Positions 29,901-35,294 of a stretch of DNA of 64,000 nt are shown in pieces; the first letter of the stretch is position 1, and each line of letters begins with the position of its first letter. The stretch covers positions 11,394,518 to 11,458,517 of the forward strand of contig NC_059417.1 of NCBI RefSeq assembly GCF_905220565.1, written 5' to 3'. The notes beneath the pieces were generated by a model. It was given only the letters and a program-made list of their open reading frames with translations. It was not told where the DNA came from and ran no database searches. The translations under genes were made by a program, and so were the position numbers. This DNA is from Melitaea cinxia. Taxonomy: Eukaryota > Arthropoda > Insecta > Lepidoptera > Nymphalidae.

Positions 29901-31591
29901 TACCATTAATTAACTTGTCATAACTAATAAATAATATCGTACATATTAAAAATAGCATGGTGTCGTCTCCTGTCAAAGATTTTCATTGTAATATGAAACT
30001 TTGAATAGTTACGGGTCTCTGTAAAGAACTCACTATATAGACGGCGCCACGGTTCGCTTAAACCGAAAATAAAAATCATCATATCAAAAATTTCGATCTA
30101 ACGGGTACATCGTTTCATAGTTTAATTGGCTAGAGCACCGACACGGTCAGTCGGAGATGCAGGTTCGATCCCCGCTGGAACGGTTGATTTTTGATATGAT
30201 ATTAAAAAATTGTCATAACTACTAAAACTAAACATGACTTTAGAAAAAAAAGTAGAAGTTTCTGATTACGCTAAACATATATTGTTTATAAAAAAAAATA
30301 CTTTATTTTTTCTTGTTTTTAATGTTCACTTTTTCCTGTAATTATTTATACTTCTTACTAAGCAGCTATTCTTGGAATAACCGTATTTGTTTGGAGGGTT
30401 ATATTCTGAGCATTTCCACTAGGTACCAAACTTTTTCCTTTATGCAACATTCGGAAACGATTTTATACTAGCTAAAGATAAGTAAAAGAAATAATGCAAG
30501 CGAAACCACGTATAGAGTTAGTATAAATGAACGAATATGATACGCAGATAAATTATTGTTCTACGGTCAATTTGATCATTGAGAGGTCAACAATAAATTG
30601 TTACGTAATAAGGTTGGTGTTTCATTGCGCTGACTAAGCTGTAAGATTTATTTAGCTACAATTCAAACGCTATTTTTTAATGATGTTTAAATATTTATTA
30701 GTTTAATTGTATATTTAACTACATTAAAAAAAAGGAGTCCTTTCTCAATTCGATTGAAATTTTTTGTTGTTTTACCTCAAATTTTTGGTTGTACCGATTT
30801 TGATGATTTTTTATTTTATTTAAAAGGTGGTGTTTATCTTATAGTCCGAATCAAAATTGAGCGAGATCAGACGAGTAGGTTTGAGATATATCTAACAATG
30901 CGTATGTAAAGTCGTTTTTTTTTTTTTAATTTTATAACAAACATCCAAATGCCTATATTTATTTATGAGGTTTTATTTTTCAGCACCGTTGCAAGCGCCT
31001 TAGTAACGATATATGAATGCAATAATGCCCTAAATAACGAAAACACAAAAATACCAAATCTTATTGATAGAATAGATAACTATCTGATGATATAACTATC
31101 TGAAGTTTTATAAGCAACAATTATTTTTGGAACTAAGAAAAACTTTTAATAACTCATTCAATAATCAAAGAGCTCTAACTTTTGTTATTTTCATCTCAAT
31201 CCAGCTATATGTAGAGCTATAGTGTTAGGTATGTCCTAGAATGCATAACAATGCATAGCTTATTATAGTCGCTCAGACGACACACTAACGAGTTTCCACG
31301 TAATAAGCAATAAAACGAGCAATGCATGTTTACAAACTTAATAGTATTGGACATTTGTTTAATATTTCAAAGGGTTGCTACTCAGAGGTATTTGTACAAA
31401 CATTGAAGTTAATTAAGACCATAATTTTTAAAATCCAAAATGACTTTATTTATAAATCGATAAAATTTGATTGATTTTTAAATGATATCAAAAGGTGCTT
31501 GTATAAAAAAAATCTTACCAATAATAACCACATCTTTGTAGATAACGTCGTCTGAAACCGTGTGCTGGCAAGATTTAATACCGTCCCTCAT
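1..31591 (-). CDS. OSGIN: OSGIN-like flavoprotein gene, nine coding exons, 3' end outside window
   Basis: Coding exons in transcript order are 31591-31519, 28498-28393, 28238-28139, 20502-20419, 19036-18839, 12520-12414, 12191-11992, 8371-8208 and 641-1. Every internal boundary is AG/GT and all phases agree; the first eight exons total 1032 nt (344 codons) and the ninth adds 213 codons before the edge. Visible motifs are an N-terminal FAD-type GNGPSG (residues 25-30), the family signature AEGLEGRSQN (about 79-88), GKGPPGGTW (128-136), VVLACG (about 239-244), a second Rossmann motif VLVVGSGLSAADAV (297-310), YPDYAH/VYKMM (339-349) and LIGSKPDL (418-425). These match, in order, vertebrate OSGIN1/OSGIN2 as I remember them. 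The family is stress- and growth-related and is thought to have flavin-dependent oxidoreductase or monooxygenase activity; the role in this insect is inferred. Two introns are occupied by junction-spanning tandem arrays. The stop codon is not in the window. Confidence 0.93.
811..8282 (-). repeat. Array 1: 90/114-bp tandem repeat spanning the exon 8 donor
   Basis: On the minus strand each unit is 51 or 75 nt of exon 8 end (VAHAHREPPAA...YPDYAH) followed by the first 39 nt of the intron (GTGCGTGCC...AGCTCGGAC). The distance from the first to the last donor (8208 to 852) is 7356 bp, which equals 64 x 90 + 14 x 114, so there are 78 units and 79 donors. The 90-bp form lacks 24 nt (codons LARLAPAA) between two GCCGCC-type direct repeats, so it looks like a deletion derivative of the 114-bp form that adjoins the exon. 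Units are almost identical; one divergent unit lies near 7041-7080. The array fills nearly all of the 7.6-kb intron between exons 8 and 9. Every unit contains CACGTG across the junction. Confidence 0.95.
8208..8371 (-). CDS. OSGIN: OSGIN exon 8 (second Rossmann motif; its end seeds array 1)
   Basis: 164 nt, acceptor GGTTCCAG at 8372-8379. Codes for GARDGAVLVVGSGLSAADAV, then RLARAARRRVAHAHREPPAA and ends AAYPDYAH. The donor CAC|GTGCGTGC is the first of 79 identical copies. Splicing here to exon 9 gives YPDYAH-VYKMM, exactly the family's YPEYHKVYxMM. The last 75 nt of the exon plus 39 nt of the intron form the 114-bp unit of array 1. The open frame continues through the whole array only because the units are multiples of three without stops. 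Confidence 0.92.
8533..11769 (+). mobile_element. full-length RTE-clade non-LTR retrotransposon with 12-bp TSD
   Basis: Flanked by identical GCCCATAACTAC at 8521-8532 and 11770-11781. The 5' UTR (about 260 bp) begins near the GCTGTGTGG motif shared with all short derivatives in the window. One ORF of 986 codons follows, and the element ends directly after the ORF with a short GT-rich tail instead of poly(A), typical of RTE. It sits antisense in the OSGIN intron between exons 7 and 8, between the two tandem arrays. Confidence 0.93.
8796..11756 (+). CDS. RTE endonuclease/reverse transcriptase, intact
   Basis: 986 residues. An N-terminal apurinic-like endonuclease domain is shown by LGLSEVRREGED, GDFNAK (near residue 186) and SDHRLV (near 278). 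The reverse transcriptase shows NYRPISLLS, QAGFRNGYSTVDH, VDYEKAFDS (near 634), RRGVRQGDVISP and FADD (near 732). The C-terminus ends GWMRIAEDRDVWRELGEACVQQWTAIG, split here only by description, a tail common in lepidopteran RTE copies. The Met at 8796 is within the frame. An earlier ATG at about 8779 that usually starts these elements is out of frame because of an AAAAA run, one A longer than the frame would need. All catalytic residues are present, so the copy may be competent. Confidence 0.9.
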   Translation: MSSNLKIRPSVPGSPTIPGYGSGRGNGGVEGAKNHRGTGGCHRKIFLATYNGRTLRLDHHLTELEVELSHIKWSILGLSEVRREGEDTMILDSGHLFYFREGDGLSQGGVGFLVHKTLTNNVVEVSSVSTRVAYLVLKLTDRYSLKVIQVYAPTSAHSDDEVEALYEDITRAIHGTTSTFYSVVMGDFNAKVGVQGRDGSSIGPHGLGHRNHRGQTLVNFLESEGLFLMNSFFEKKPQRRWTWQSPDTVTRNEIDFIIADKRHIFRDVSVVNRFNTGSDHRLVRGTLNICLRKERTRLMKSTLRPTLPQILCGSEQFQLELQNRFDSLETTSDVDEITDNVVKTVCTLGRRHFPPTKPTKHSKLSPEALDLMRQRRELPAASPEQRALSKRVRKIIRRDLRCSNTREVATLIEQNRGCKVFQRPLGRSLLAKLKTADGRTVCSRPQVREEVENFYGQLYSSSARKPATWDTEDPRAPLLRHYSECIPDFEEDEIGAALGQLKNGKAPGDDGVTTELLKAAGRPVLKALARLFNAVIHRGTMPKAWSRSVVVLFFKRGDKSLLKNYRPISLLSHVYKLFSRVVTNRLARRLDEFQPPEQAGFRNGYSTVDHIHTVRQIIQKTEEYNQPLCMAFVDYEKAFDSVETWAVLDSLQRCHIDWRYIEVLKSMYDAATMTVHVNDQRTRPISLRRGVRQGDVISPKLFTTALEDVFKTLDWGERGINVNGEFISHLRFADDIVIFAETLDELGQMLAGLNESSRRVGLCMNLDKTKVMFNNQVIPIPVSVDGTLLEIVQDYIYLGHTIQLGRNNFEKEADRRIRLGWAAFGRLRRVFTSKIPQCLKTKVFEQCVLPVLTYGAETWTLTKGLVHKFKVAQRAMERAMLGVSLKDRIRNETIRERTKVTDIAHRISKLKWQWAGHLCRRTDGRWSRRVLEWRPRLGKRSVGRPPARWTDDLRKIAGVGWMRIAEDRDVWRELGEACVQQWTAIG
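11788..11908 (+). repeat. dispersed repeat shared with 41625-41760
   Basis: The stretch from the T run through GGTCATACCAACTCAGAAA to GGACTTACAGACA is clearly related to 41625-41760 (GGTCGTACAAACTCAGAAA to GGATATACAGACA). It carries no coding potential. The RTE element inserted beside it, because the TSD lies just to its left. Confidence 0.6.
11911..11961. repeat. (AT)n(AG)n microsatellite
   Basis: About 17 AT dinucleotides followed by about 7 AG dinucleotides, ending 30 bp before the exon 7 donor. No other signal seen. Confidence 0.9.
11992..12191 (-). CDS. OSGIN: OSGIN exon 7 (VVLACG..DRPN)
   Basis: 200 nt, acceptor GTCTGCAG, donor ACAAAG|GTACTGCC. Codes for YDQLEGRGFRYLCARVVLACG, then GDRPNTLAPP and ends ALRRLEDK. 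The VxLAxG..D.P segment is the part of the FAD-binding fold that precedes the second Rossmann motif. Very GC-rich. The donor-side intron (11991-8372) contains the complete RTE element. Confidence 0.9.
12414..12520 (-). CDS. OSGIN: OSGIN exon 6
   Basis: 107 nt, acceptor TTAATTTCAG, donor GTCCGG|GTAAGACA. Codes for RYFRNGTIVTHVGLAPR and ends FCVS plus two bases of a Gly. I chose the acceptor at 12521-12522 over a second TTCAG nine bases into the exon, because only the outer one keeps phase with exon 5 and gives LQ-RYFRNGTIVTHV, like the family's LQKNFR..xxVTxV. Confidence 0.88.
12569..12640 (+). repeat. SINE 3' fragment
   Basis: Contains CTGATCCTTCTCCTACATGTG followed by AAGGCCTATGCCCAGTAGTG, split here only by description, and a GGGATATTACAGGCTG end. 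It matches the 3' part of the element at 62690-63000 and, in reverse, 29764-29900. The 5' part with promoter boxes is missing. Confidence 0.6.
12727..18871 (-). repeat. Array 2: 64/71-bp tandem repeat spanning the exon 5 donor
   Basis: On the minus strand each unit is the last 33 nt of exon 5 (TGCCGCCGG...CTGCAG) plus 30-38 nt of intron start (GTGAGACA...CCCCGCCCCAC). The first and last junction copies are 6092 bp apart; counting unit types gives 58 of 64 bp, 29 of 71 bp, 3 of 65 bp and 2 of 63 bp, about 92 units. The 71-bp form carries an extra 7 nt (TGTCGTG on the plus strand). Blocks of one 64-bp subtype lacking one G and TGCGAG occur at about 13700-14040, 14510-15280 and 16690-17580. Every unit contains a GC box, GGGGCGGGG or GGGCGGGG, on the plus strand. 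The array nearly fills the intron between exons 5 and 6. Confidence 0.95.
18839..19036 (-). CDS. OSGIN: OSGIN exon 5 (GKGPPGGTW; its end seeds array 2)
   Basis: 198 nt, 66 codons, phase 0 at both ends. Acceptor is TTTCTTTCAG. It codes for IEHIVLGKGPPGGTW and ends AYCRRYVPACRLQ, matching the family's HYV...GLQ segment. The donor CTGCAG|GTGAGACA is strong. The last 33 nt of this exon (11 codons from C-R-R to L-Q) together with the first 31-38 nt of the intron are the unit repeated about 92 times in array 2. The exon is extremely GC-rich compared with its surroundings. Confidence 0.93.
19325..19450 (+). repeat. tRNA-derived SINE-like sequence
   Basis: A GTGTAGTGGTGGGTGAA stretch is followed about 40 bp later by GGTTCGATTTCC, resembling pol III A and B boxes. 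The sequence after it does not fold as a tRNA. Likely a SINE head. Confidence 0.45.
19560..19745 (-). mobile_element. Helitron-like nonautonomous element, degenerate
   Basis: On the minus strand it resembles 28905-29107 and 44289-44503: AAATTTTGTGTCC, then GAGAATCGGCCAACATCTATT, split here only by description, a C/G homopolymer region, ATATATGGCAAAACAACG and TGGGTCAGCTAGT at the end. The CTAGT end and lack of terminal inverted repeats fit nonautonomous lepidopteran Helitrons. Confidence 0.55.
19746..20139. other. intron sequence, nothing recognised
   Basis: AT-rich sequence with no open frame, no repeat match elsewhere in the window and no RNA-like fold that I can see. It includes a short TAATGCATGATA direct repeat near 20098-20127. 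Confidence 0.5.
20140..20394 (-). mobile_element. short RTE derivative, 3' part missing
   Basis: Reverse copy of the RTE 5' UTR: the TGTGTGGCTACGG start at the right end, then GTCGTAAGAGGCGACTAAGGG, split here only by description, the ACCGATGGCGGGAT segment and GTCACCACGCTGGGCAGGCGG at the left end, also split. It lies just inside the intron downstream of OSGIN exon 4. Confidence 0.8.
20419..20502 (-). CDS. OSGIN: OSGIN exon 4
   Basis: 84 nt, 28 codons in phase 0 on both sides. Acceptor is TTTTCCAG and donor GAAACAG|GTGATTAT. Codes for IDNLLRPCADLG, then EDSLIEWRYDVEKQ, corresponding to the family's FDxLLxPxxDxG...VLxW segment. A truncated RTE derivative (20140-20394) lies immediately downstream of the donor. 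Confidence 0.9.
20520..20990. other. intron sequence, nothing recognised
   Basis: AT-rich intron between exons 4 and 3. No exon signals with coding frame were found on the minus strand. Confidence 0.5.
21000..21595 (+). repeat. CCGACTTC-family interspersed repeat
   Basis: Begins with the GGAGGAGGTTCTCAATTCGAC motif (split here only by description) and ends GAAGTCGGTTTTTTTTCG followed by a GTTTGnnnGCAAAC hairpin. Internal motifs TGGGTGTACCGATTTTGATAA and GAGATCTGATAACTACTTTTT, both split only by description, recur in all members. Other copies or parts: 22005-22195, 30735-30925, 35295-36525, 38945-41335, 42755-43000, 51813-52570, 52820-53286, 57950-58105 and 62390-62660. No coding capacity. 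Family name unknown to me. Confidence 0.8.
22005..22195 (+). repeat. CCGACTTC-family repeat, partial
   Basis: Starts AATGAGGTTCTCAATTTGAC and ends GATTAAAGTCAGTTTTTTTAC. It keeps the ends but lacks most of the middle found in the 21-kb copy. Confidence 0.65.
22203..22420 (+). repeat. CAAGCGTACGG-family interspersed repeat
   Basis: Shares AAGCGTACGGTTCACGTGATG (split only by description), GGTAAGCGATTACCGTAGCTT (split) and CCAGAAGCATCGCAAGCGC with copies at 32196, 53862 and 63026. The 3' part (TTTAGCTGTGATCTTCTGTAA, split) is absent from this copy. No ORF. Confidence 0.7.
22430..23380. other. intron sequence, AT-rich, nothing recognised
   Basis: Very AT-rich with tATTGATTatTTT-type local repetition at 22860-22920 and a TATGTATG run at 23210-23240. 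No open frame or repeat match was identified. Confidence 0.5.
23440..23670 (-). repeat. CAAGCGTACGG-family repeat, inverted degenerate copy
   Basis: Reverse copy. AAGATATCTCCTGCTATAT, the GTAAGGTCGAGGCACT segment, AGGAGCTCTGACTATC and ACACCAGGAGCG can be read on the minus strand in the same order as in other members. Confidence 0.55.
23779..24122 (+). mobile_element. short internally deleted RTE derivative with 12-bp TSD
   Basis: Flanked by TTGTAAGATTGT at 23767-23778 and 24123-24134. It consists of the RTE 5' UTR (GTGCTGTGTGGCTACGG to GTGACTATGGGCAAAACACATG, each split only by description) joined to the last 60 bp of the RTE (AACTTGTGGAGGCCTATGTCCA, split). It lacks the entire coding interior, so it was probably mobilised by RTE proteins. 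Confidence 0.88.
24219..24303 (-). repeat. fragment of short RTE derivative
   Basis: Reverse fragment containing the 3' end (CTGGACATAGGCCT) and the CGCTGGGCAGGCGGGTTGG segment, with the piece between them shortened. Confidence 0.7.
24575..24860 (+). repeat. Helitron-like degenerate element
   Basis: Carries CTCCTATGAAACGACTTGGCC (split only by description), GATTCGTTTATTTTTCTGTG and ends GAATGAAAGCTAGTAC, similar in layout to other CTAGT-ended elements here. The boundaries are approximate. Confidence 0.4.
25195..25435 (-). repeat. tRNA-derived SINE-like sequence
   Basis: On the minus strand, TGTGGGTTCGATTATCGC resembles a pol III B box, followed by a variable region. Related sequence occurs at 41345-41500. 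The head is degenerate. Confidence 0.4.
25455..25619 (-). mobile_element. fragment of short RTE derivative
   Basis: Reverse copy of the 5' UTR portion only, from GTGTGGTTACGGCAGTAAAG to the CACAGGCTG segment. One small deletion (CTTAGTAAGAGGCG) distinguishes it from the others. Confidence 0.75.
25668..26946 (-). mobile_element. degenerate mariner-type element with terminal inverted repeats
   Basis: About 1.28 kb, the usual length for mariner. Inverted ends share TGGCGCAAAACTA and, further in, GGGTTTGAATGTTTAATAAC. TA dinucleotides flank it at 25666-25667 and 26947-26948. It lies in the OSGIN intron between exons 4 and 3. Confidence 0.82.
25980..26690 (-). pseudogene. mariner/IS630-superfamily transposase remnant
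   Basis: Minus-strand pieces read like a Tc1/mariner transposase. A segment with SRRLVQRILDTLHMFPYK, the catalytic-region motif MSDEAHFFLNGFVNKQN, then after an in-frame stop LHPLKVWCGVS, IIGPYFFENAHG and the second catalytic-region motif LWFQQDGA. Stops and a shortened N-terminal domain show that it is not functional. Confidence 0.8.
26950..28130. other. intron sequence, mostly nothing recognised
   Basis: AT-rich. A stretch at 28000-28090 (AATCGGGCTGCTGC...GCAGGATATTTCCTGCT) is the 3' part of the CAAGCGTACGG family. The rest shows no frame or repeat. Confidence 0.45.
28139..28238 (-). CDS. OSGIN: OSGIN exon 3 (EGLEGRSQN signature)
   Basis: 100 nt, acceptor ATTTCAG, donor TTA|GTAAGTAT. Codes for LQNLPPGQNLLETD and then LMQLAEGLEGRSQNPIPIL. 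The EGLEGRS.NP segment is one of the most recognisable OSGIN signatures. The intron to exon 2 is only 154 bp. Confidence 0.93.
28393..28498 (-). CDS. OSGIN: OSGIN exon 2
   Basis: 106 nt. It starts in phase with the single base left by exon 1, completes GNGPSG and continues MVTSFMLAGNVPYLKQ. The acceptor is TTTATAG on the minus strand and the donor is CCAG|GTAAGATT. It ends with two bases of an Arg codon completed by exon 3. The stretch GNGPSG followed by a Leu/Ser-rich helix and G..PY matches OSGIN proteins. Confidence 0.92.
28905..29107 (+). mobile_element. Helitron-like nonautonomous element
   Basis: Begins ATATATAAAATTTTCGTGTTAC and ends GCGGGTTCAGCTAGT (first split only by description). 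It contains GAAATTTTGTGTGCATAT, a G(12) run and ACATATATGGCAAA. There are no inverted ends, and the CTAGT terminus matches 44289-44503. Confidence 0.65.
29110..29760. other. intron sequence, nothing recognised
   Basis: AT-rich intron between exons 2 and 1 without coding frame or match elsewhere in the window. Confidence 0.45.
29764..29900 (-). repeat. SINE 3' part, inverted
   Basis: On the minus strand it reads GGATTAAACTCCGATCCTTC, then GGAGAAGAGGCCTACGCCCA and CAGTGGGATGTTATAGGCTG. It is the same 3' module as 12569-12640 and 62690-63000. Confidence 0.65.
30078..30200 (+). repeat. 14-bp inverted repeat enclosing a tRNA-like sequence
   Basis: ATCATATCAAAAAT at 30078-30091 is perfectly inverted at 30187-30200. 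The enclosed 95 bp include the 72-nt tRNA-like fold listed separately. It could be a small mobile unit; no target duplication was recognised. Confidence 0.65.
30111..30182 (+). tRNA. tRNA-like cloverleaf, probably pseudo-tRNA or SINE head
   Basis: The 72 nt fold as a cloverleaf. There is a complete 7-bp acceptor stem (CGTTTCA/TGGAACG, one G-T), a 4-bp D stem with wobbles (GTTT/GAGC), a perfect 5-bp anticodon stem (CCGAC/GTCGG) with a 7-nt loop ACGGTCA, and a T arm GCAGG-TTCGATC-CCCGC with one mismatch. The B box GGTTCGATC is consensus. Position 33 would be C instead of the near-universal T, and the anticodon would read GGT (Thr), which eukaryotes normally do not use. It is therefore more likely a tRNA-derived element than a decoding tRNA. 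Confidence 0.5.
30201..31500. other. intron sequence with one CCGACTTC-family remnant
   Basis: 30735-30925 carries a shortened copy of the CCGACTTC family (GGAGTCCTTTCTCAATTCG and later GAGCGAGATCAGACGAG). The remainder is AT-rich with nothing recognised. Confidence 0.5.
31519..31591 (-). CDS. OSGIN: OSGIN exon 1 (start codon, first FAD motif begins)
   Basis: Codes for 24 residues starting MRDGIK and ending DVVII, plus the first base of a Gly codon, then donor G|GTAAGATT. The Met at 31591 is chosen because an in-frame TAA lies four codons upstream on the same strand. The last residues join exon 2 to give VVIIGNGPSG, the family's N-terminal nucleotide-binding motif. The exon may begin further upstream as 5' UTR: an acceptor-like TTTCAG lies at 31818-31823 on the minus strand. 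Confidence 0.88.
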
Positions 31592-31817
31592 CTTCACAGT
31601 TTATATCATAGATGGCGTTAGTAAACACAATACCAATCACCGTCGAGTATTTAAATATTTGAATTTAGAATTCTAATTTTAAATGCGTTAAGTTAAATTA
31701 TATCACACGCAGTTTAAAGTCTTACGGACTAGTCTAGGTTTTATTAAATAGTACTAATAAGTTAGATGCTAGCTCGATGTAGTCTTGATGTGATGCGTGG
31801 GTTTGCAGTGCGTGTAT
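31592..31817 (-). other. candidate 5' UTR of OSGIN or tail exon of a neighbour
   Basis: On the minus strand an acceptor-like TTGTTTCAG precedes 31817 and is followed by 27 open codons ending in a TAG, then about 140 nt to the OSGIN start codon. It could be the 5' UTR part of exon 1. It could also be the last coding exon of an upstream gene, since the open part reads like protein (IHALQTHASHQDYIELAS). I cannot decide from sequence alone. Confidence 0.3.
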
Positions 31818-31829
31818 CTGAAACAAATG

Positions 31830-32190
31830 TAAAACTCCATTAGGTACATAGTGTGACAAATGTTCATATGAATTAAATATTAGTCTGCCTGGTGTACATG
31901 ATAATGGCTATTATGTACACTAGGAAGGCATTTATAACACAAGTAACATAGCGATATATTACCAAGTGATTAAAAATTATAACACAAACTAATTTGTCTG
32001 AGCTCAATTTATAAGAAAGGAAAATTAAAAGTTAATAATGATAGCCATGATTATCAATGACATAAAATGATATTTCGACATTAGATAGACCTTGAAACAC
32101 TAAGTTTAACTCTTTAAGCTTTATTAAATATTTCATTATTTGTTTATTTAAGGAACGCATTAATTGAATCCGTACTAAATGAGCGCATAT
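31830..32190. other. upstream of OSGIN, nothing recognised
   Basis: AT-rich flank upstream of the first coding exon. It contains an imperfect palindrome near 31890-31925 (CCTGGTGTACATGATAATGG / CTATTATGTACACTAGG). No promoter element can be assigned. Confidence 0.4.
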
Positions 32191-32195
32191 TTTTT

Positions 32196-32460
32196 ATATA
32201 ACCAGGTCGTCAAACAAGCGTACTACAGCTCATCTGATAGTAAGCAAATACTGTCGCCTATAGACGCCTGTAACACCAGAAGCATCGCAAGCGCATTGTC
32301 GACCCTTTCCTTGACCCTCCCTAGGAGCTCTGGTCACCTTACTTACCAACAGGAACACAATACTACTTGAAAGCAGTATTATTTAGCTGTGATCTTCTGT
32401 AATGTCGAGGTACTACCCCTGCTCCATATTTTGAGCAGGATATTTCGTGCTGTGCCATAC
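32196..32460 (+). repeat. CAAGCGTACGG-family repeat
   Basis: Runs from CAGGTCGTCAAACAAGCGTAC (split only by description) through CACCAGAAGCATCGCAAGCGC (split) and GGAGCTCTGGTCACCTTACT to GCTCCATATTTTGAGCAGG. A near full-length family member of about 265 bp. Confidence 0.75.
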
Positions 32461-33234
32461 CTCAGTTAATTACGTATACATGCATAAAATTGCAATATAA
32501 CTACTTTATCGATTATTTATTAGTATTATAAATGGAATTTTATAGCAACGAAATATTTCAAGCGATAATACAATTACAATTATTTTTTTTTTTTATTAAA
32601 CCTTTTTTAATGTAATTATAAGAATTGTGTTTGCACGTATGATATTTGAAACTAACAAACAGAATGAGTTATTTTATCACATTGAGAAAAGTATTTAATC
32701 AAGGAATAATATAGTGGAACACTAACCATAAATAAATACAATGAAAGTAGAAAAACTCAAGTCAAAGCGATGCTTCTTGAGAGAAGTTTAATGAAAAATA
32801 ACAAATGTATTACAGTAATTTTTGTTTTACTATAATACGTGGAAAATCCCAGTAAGACTACAGTATATTGCAATCGTCTACATTGTAAATAATATTATTT
32901 ATAGTGTTTATATGTAGGGGTCAGTCGACCACATTGCAACCACACGTAGATAACAATCATTGATACAATAAATAGATAAAATAGGTTTGTTTTCTTCGAT
33001 CGGCTATAGCTAAAAGATAAAAAATATACTGAATATATAGTTTTAATAAGATTGTATCCCTGACCATGGTACTTGCAATGATATATAAATATAGTAAGGA
33101 TATTTAGCAATACTGCTTAACATGAGTCCACTTTTCGTTTTTTGAAGAAAGTTTTGAGGGGTTTTCATTACATTGGCGAGACGCTATCACGCGGAAGCTA
33201 TATCCTAAAGAAATACTTTGTCTGTATTCTAATA
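32461..33234. other. AT-rich, nothing recognised
   Basis: No coding frame with exon signals and no repeat match found. Confidence 0.4.
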
Positions 33235-33235
33235 G

Positions 33236-33344
33236 GTACTGTGTGGCTACGGTACTAAAGAATATAGCCACCCCCTCTCTTCCCGTGTGTGTCGTAAGAG
33301 GCGACTAAGGGATAGTGGAACTGTGTTATCCCCTAGTCACCATA
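33236..33344 (+). mobile_element. fold-back fragment of short RTE derivative
   Basis: The RTE 5' UTR runs forward to GGCGACTAAGGGATA and then turns directly into its own reverse complement (GTGGAACTGTGTTATCCCC to AGTCACC). This is a head-to-head junction, not a normal 5' truncation. Confidence 0.75.
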
Positions 33345-34630
33345 TAGTTGCTTAGTAACTATATATATACTATATACGATTTCGAGGCAACATACAAACA
33401 TAATAAAAGTTTTATTTGAATAATTAAAGCACAATATATACTTAACACAGAACTTCAACTACTGTTCCTATTTATACAAGGTGAGATAATAGTATTACAA
33501 TAATTTAAAACACATTATTATACCATAAACTATTTCTAACCTATATAAAAAAGACATCAGCCAAAAAGAAATAATAATTTGACACAATTGAACTAAAATA
33601 TTTACTAGATACATTTATAAATGAATTATTTATGAATAATTTATTTTATTTGATGTTGAACATAGAAAAAACGTGACAAAATTGTTATCAATCATTTTGT
33701 AAATGTCATGGGGCAGATAAATTTATAATTAAAGCGACGTATGTAGAGGTCGAGTGACATTAACACGTGTTTGACATTACGACCCATTAATTATGCAAAG
33801 TAATTGTACCTATTGTGTTGTTATTATAGATTAGTTCAAAAAGACTAACTAAATAACCAGGTCGATTTTTTTTAATTTTGTAGATTGATGATTGTCAAAT
33901 AATAATAAAAACGTCTCATTAATGTTATAAAAAATATTCTATGCTAAATGACTTCCTTCGCTGTGTCATTCGCTTCAACATTCATAGCTAGTGTTCTGTT
34001 TCGGTATGGTATGGTATATAATGTAGCTTTATAGCCTAAGTAAATCCTAGATAATGGGACTTTTTATTGATAACTTAATTATTGAGACCCGTTTCGTTTT
34101 ATCGATTTAAAAAAAGTCCGTATATATTAAGACTACCTTATTTTAAAACAATTCCTTTGATGACTGATATTCTAAAACAAAAATATATACATAAATACAG
34201 TTTTTGTTTTAAGAAACCGTACAAGAGATCCTATTTTGAATTACTTAGCACCCGCACATAATTTTATTGCTATCTACCTCTTTATATTTGTTAAGTGATA
34301 TTATAGCAACGCTATCACCGCGCGGTGAAACGGAAACCTAACTACAAGACAGTGATAGACTATTAAATAAATTGTATGATATAAATAATGTTAAATTACG
34401 TCGCCACAATGTTTACATTCAATGTATTTGCTAGTATGTTCTTTGTGCATACATTTGTATGAATTATGTAGATTTACGTGTAGATAAAAAATTGATTACA
34501 TATCTTTTATTTATTTACTGAGGTAAGGTATTACAAAAATTGTGTACGTTTTGTTGATGATATGCATATCAGTGAGTGAGATTTTGTTTTTTTTCTGTAT
34601 TGTAAGTGTACCGATGAAAAAAACGTTTGC
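33345..34630. other. AT-rich, nothing recognised
   Basis: No ORF with supporting signals. Includes an (AT)-rich palindromic stretch at 33355-33380 and no match to the repeat families of the window. Confidence 0.4.
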
Positions 34631-34631
34631 T

Positions 34632-34972
34632 TTAGTGCTGTGTGGCTACGGCACCAAAGAATATAGCCACCCTCTCTCTTCCCGTGGGTGGCGACGAGGC
34701 GACTAAGGGATAACACAGTTCCACTACAACCTTGGAACTTAAGAAGCCGACCGATGGCCATCCAACCATCTCAACGCTGGCTTTGAAACACACGGGCCAA
34801 GGACGGGCAGCAGCGTCTTAGGTGCGACAAAGCTAGCCCTGCGGTCACCAACCCGCCTGCCCAGCGTGGTGACTATGGGCCACACACATAAGTTCACGCA
34901 TTTTTGGCGCGAACTTGTGGAGGCCTATGTCCAGCAGTGGACTGCAATAGGCTGGAATGATGATGGTGATGA
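34632..34972 (+). mobile_element. short internally deleted RTE derivative
   Basis: Same composite as 23779-24122: 5' UTR from GTGCTGTGTGGCTACGG, the CCAACCCGCCTGCCCAGCGTG segment (split only by description), then the 3' end AACTTGTGGAGGCCTATGTC and a GATGATG-type tail. No clear target duplication was recognised. Confidence 0.85.
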
Positions 34973-35294
34973 TGTGATGTGGACCACACGACTGAAGTAA
35001 AACTTACGAAACGTAACTCTCTCTCTCTTTCTATCTTCAGTAACTTATATCTATCTCCCTCTTAACTTACGTTCGCCTCGCCTGACCACACTTTTCGTCA
35101 CGCATTCACCAGCTTACTCCCCAAGTGAAGCGTGCGTAAAGAAGTTTTACCTTCTTCAATAAAATGAAATAAAATTTTAAACTAACTGAGCCCGCGACGT
35201 TCATATCGCCATATATATATTCTTTTTTCGTTAATAGTATCGATTTTTTTTTCATGTTTTACTTCAGTCGTGTGGTCTAAAGCACACTCGTTTT

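Noticed and set aside
30111..30182. Functional tRNA-Thr gene
   Set aside because: C at position 33, GGT anticodon, one T-stem mismatch and short variable loop; more likely a tRNA-derived element.
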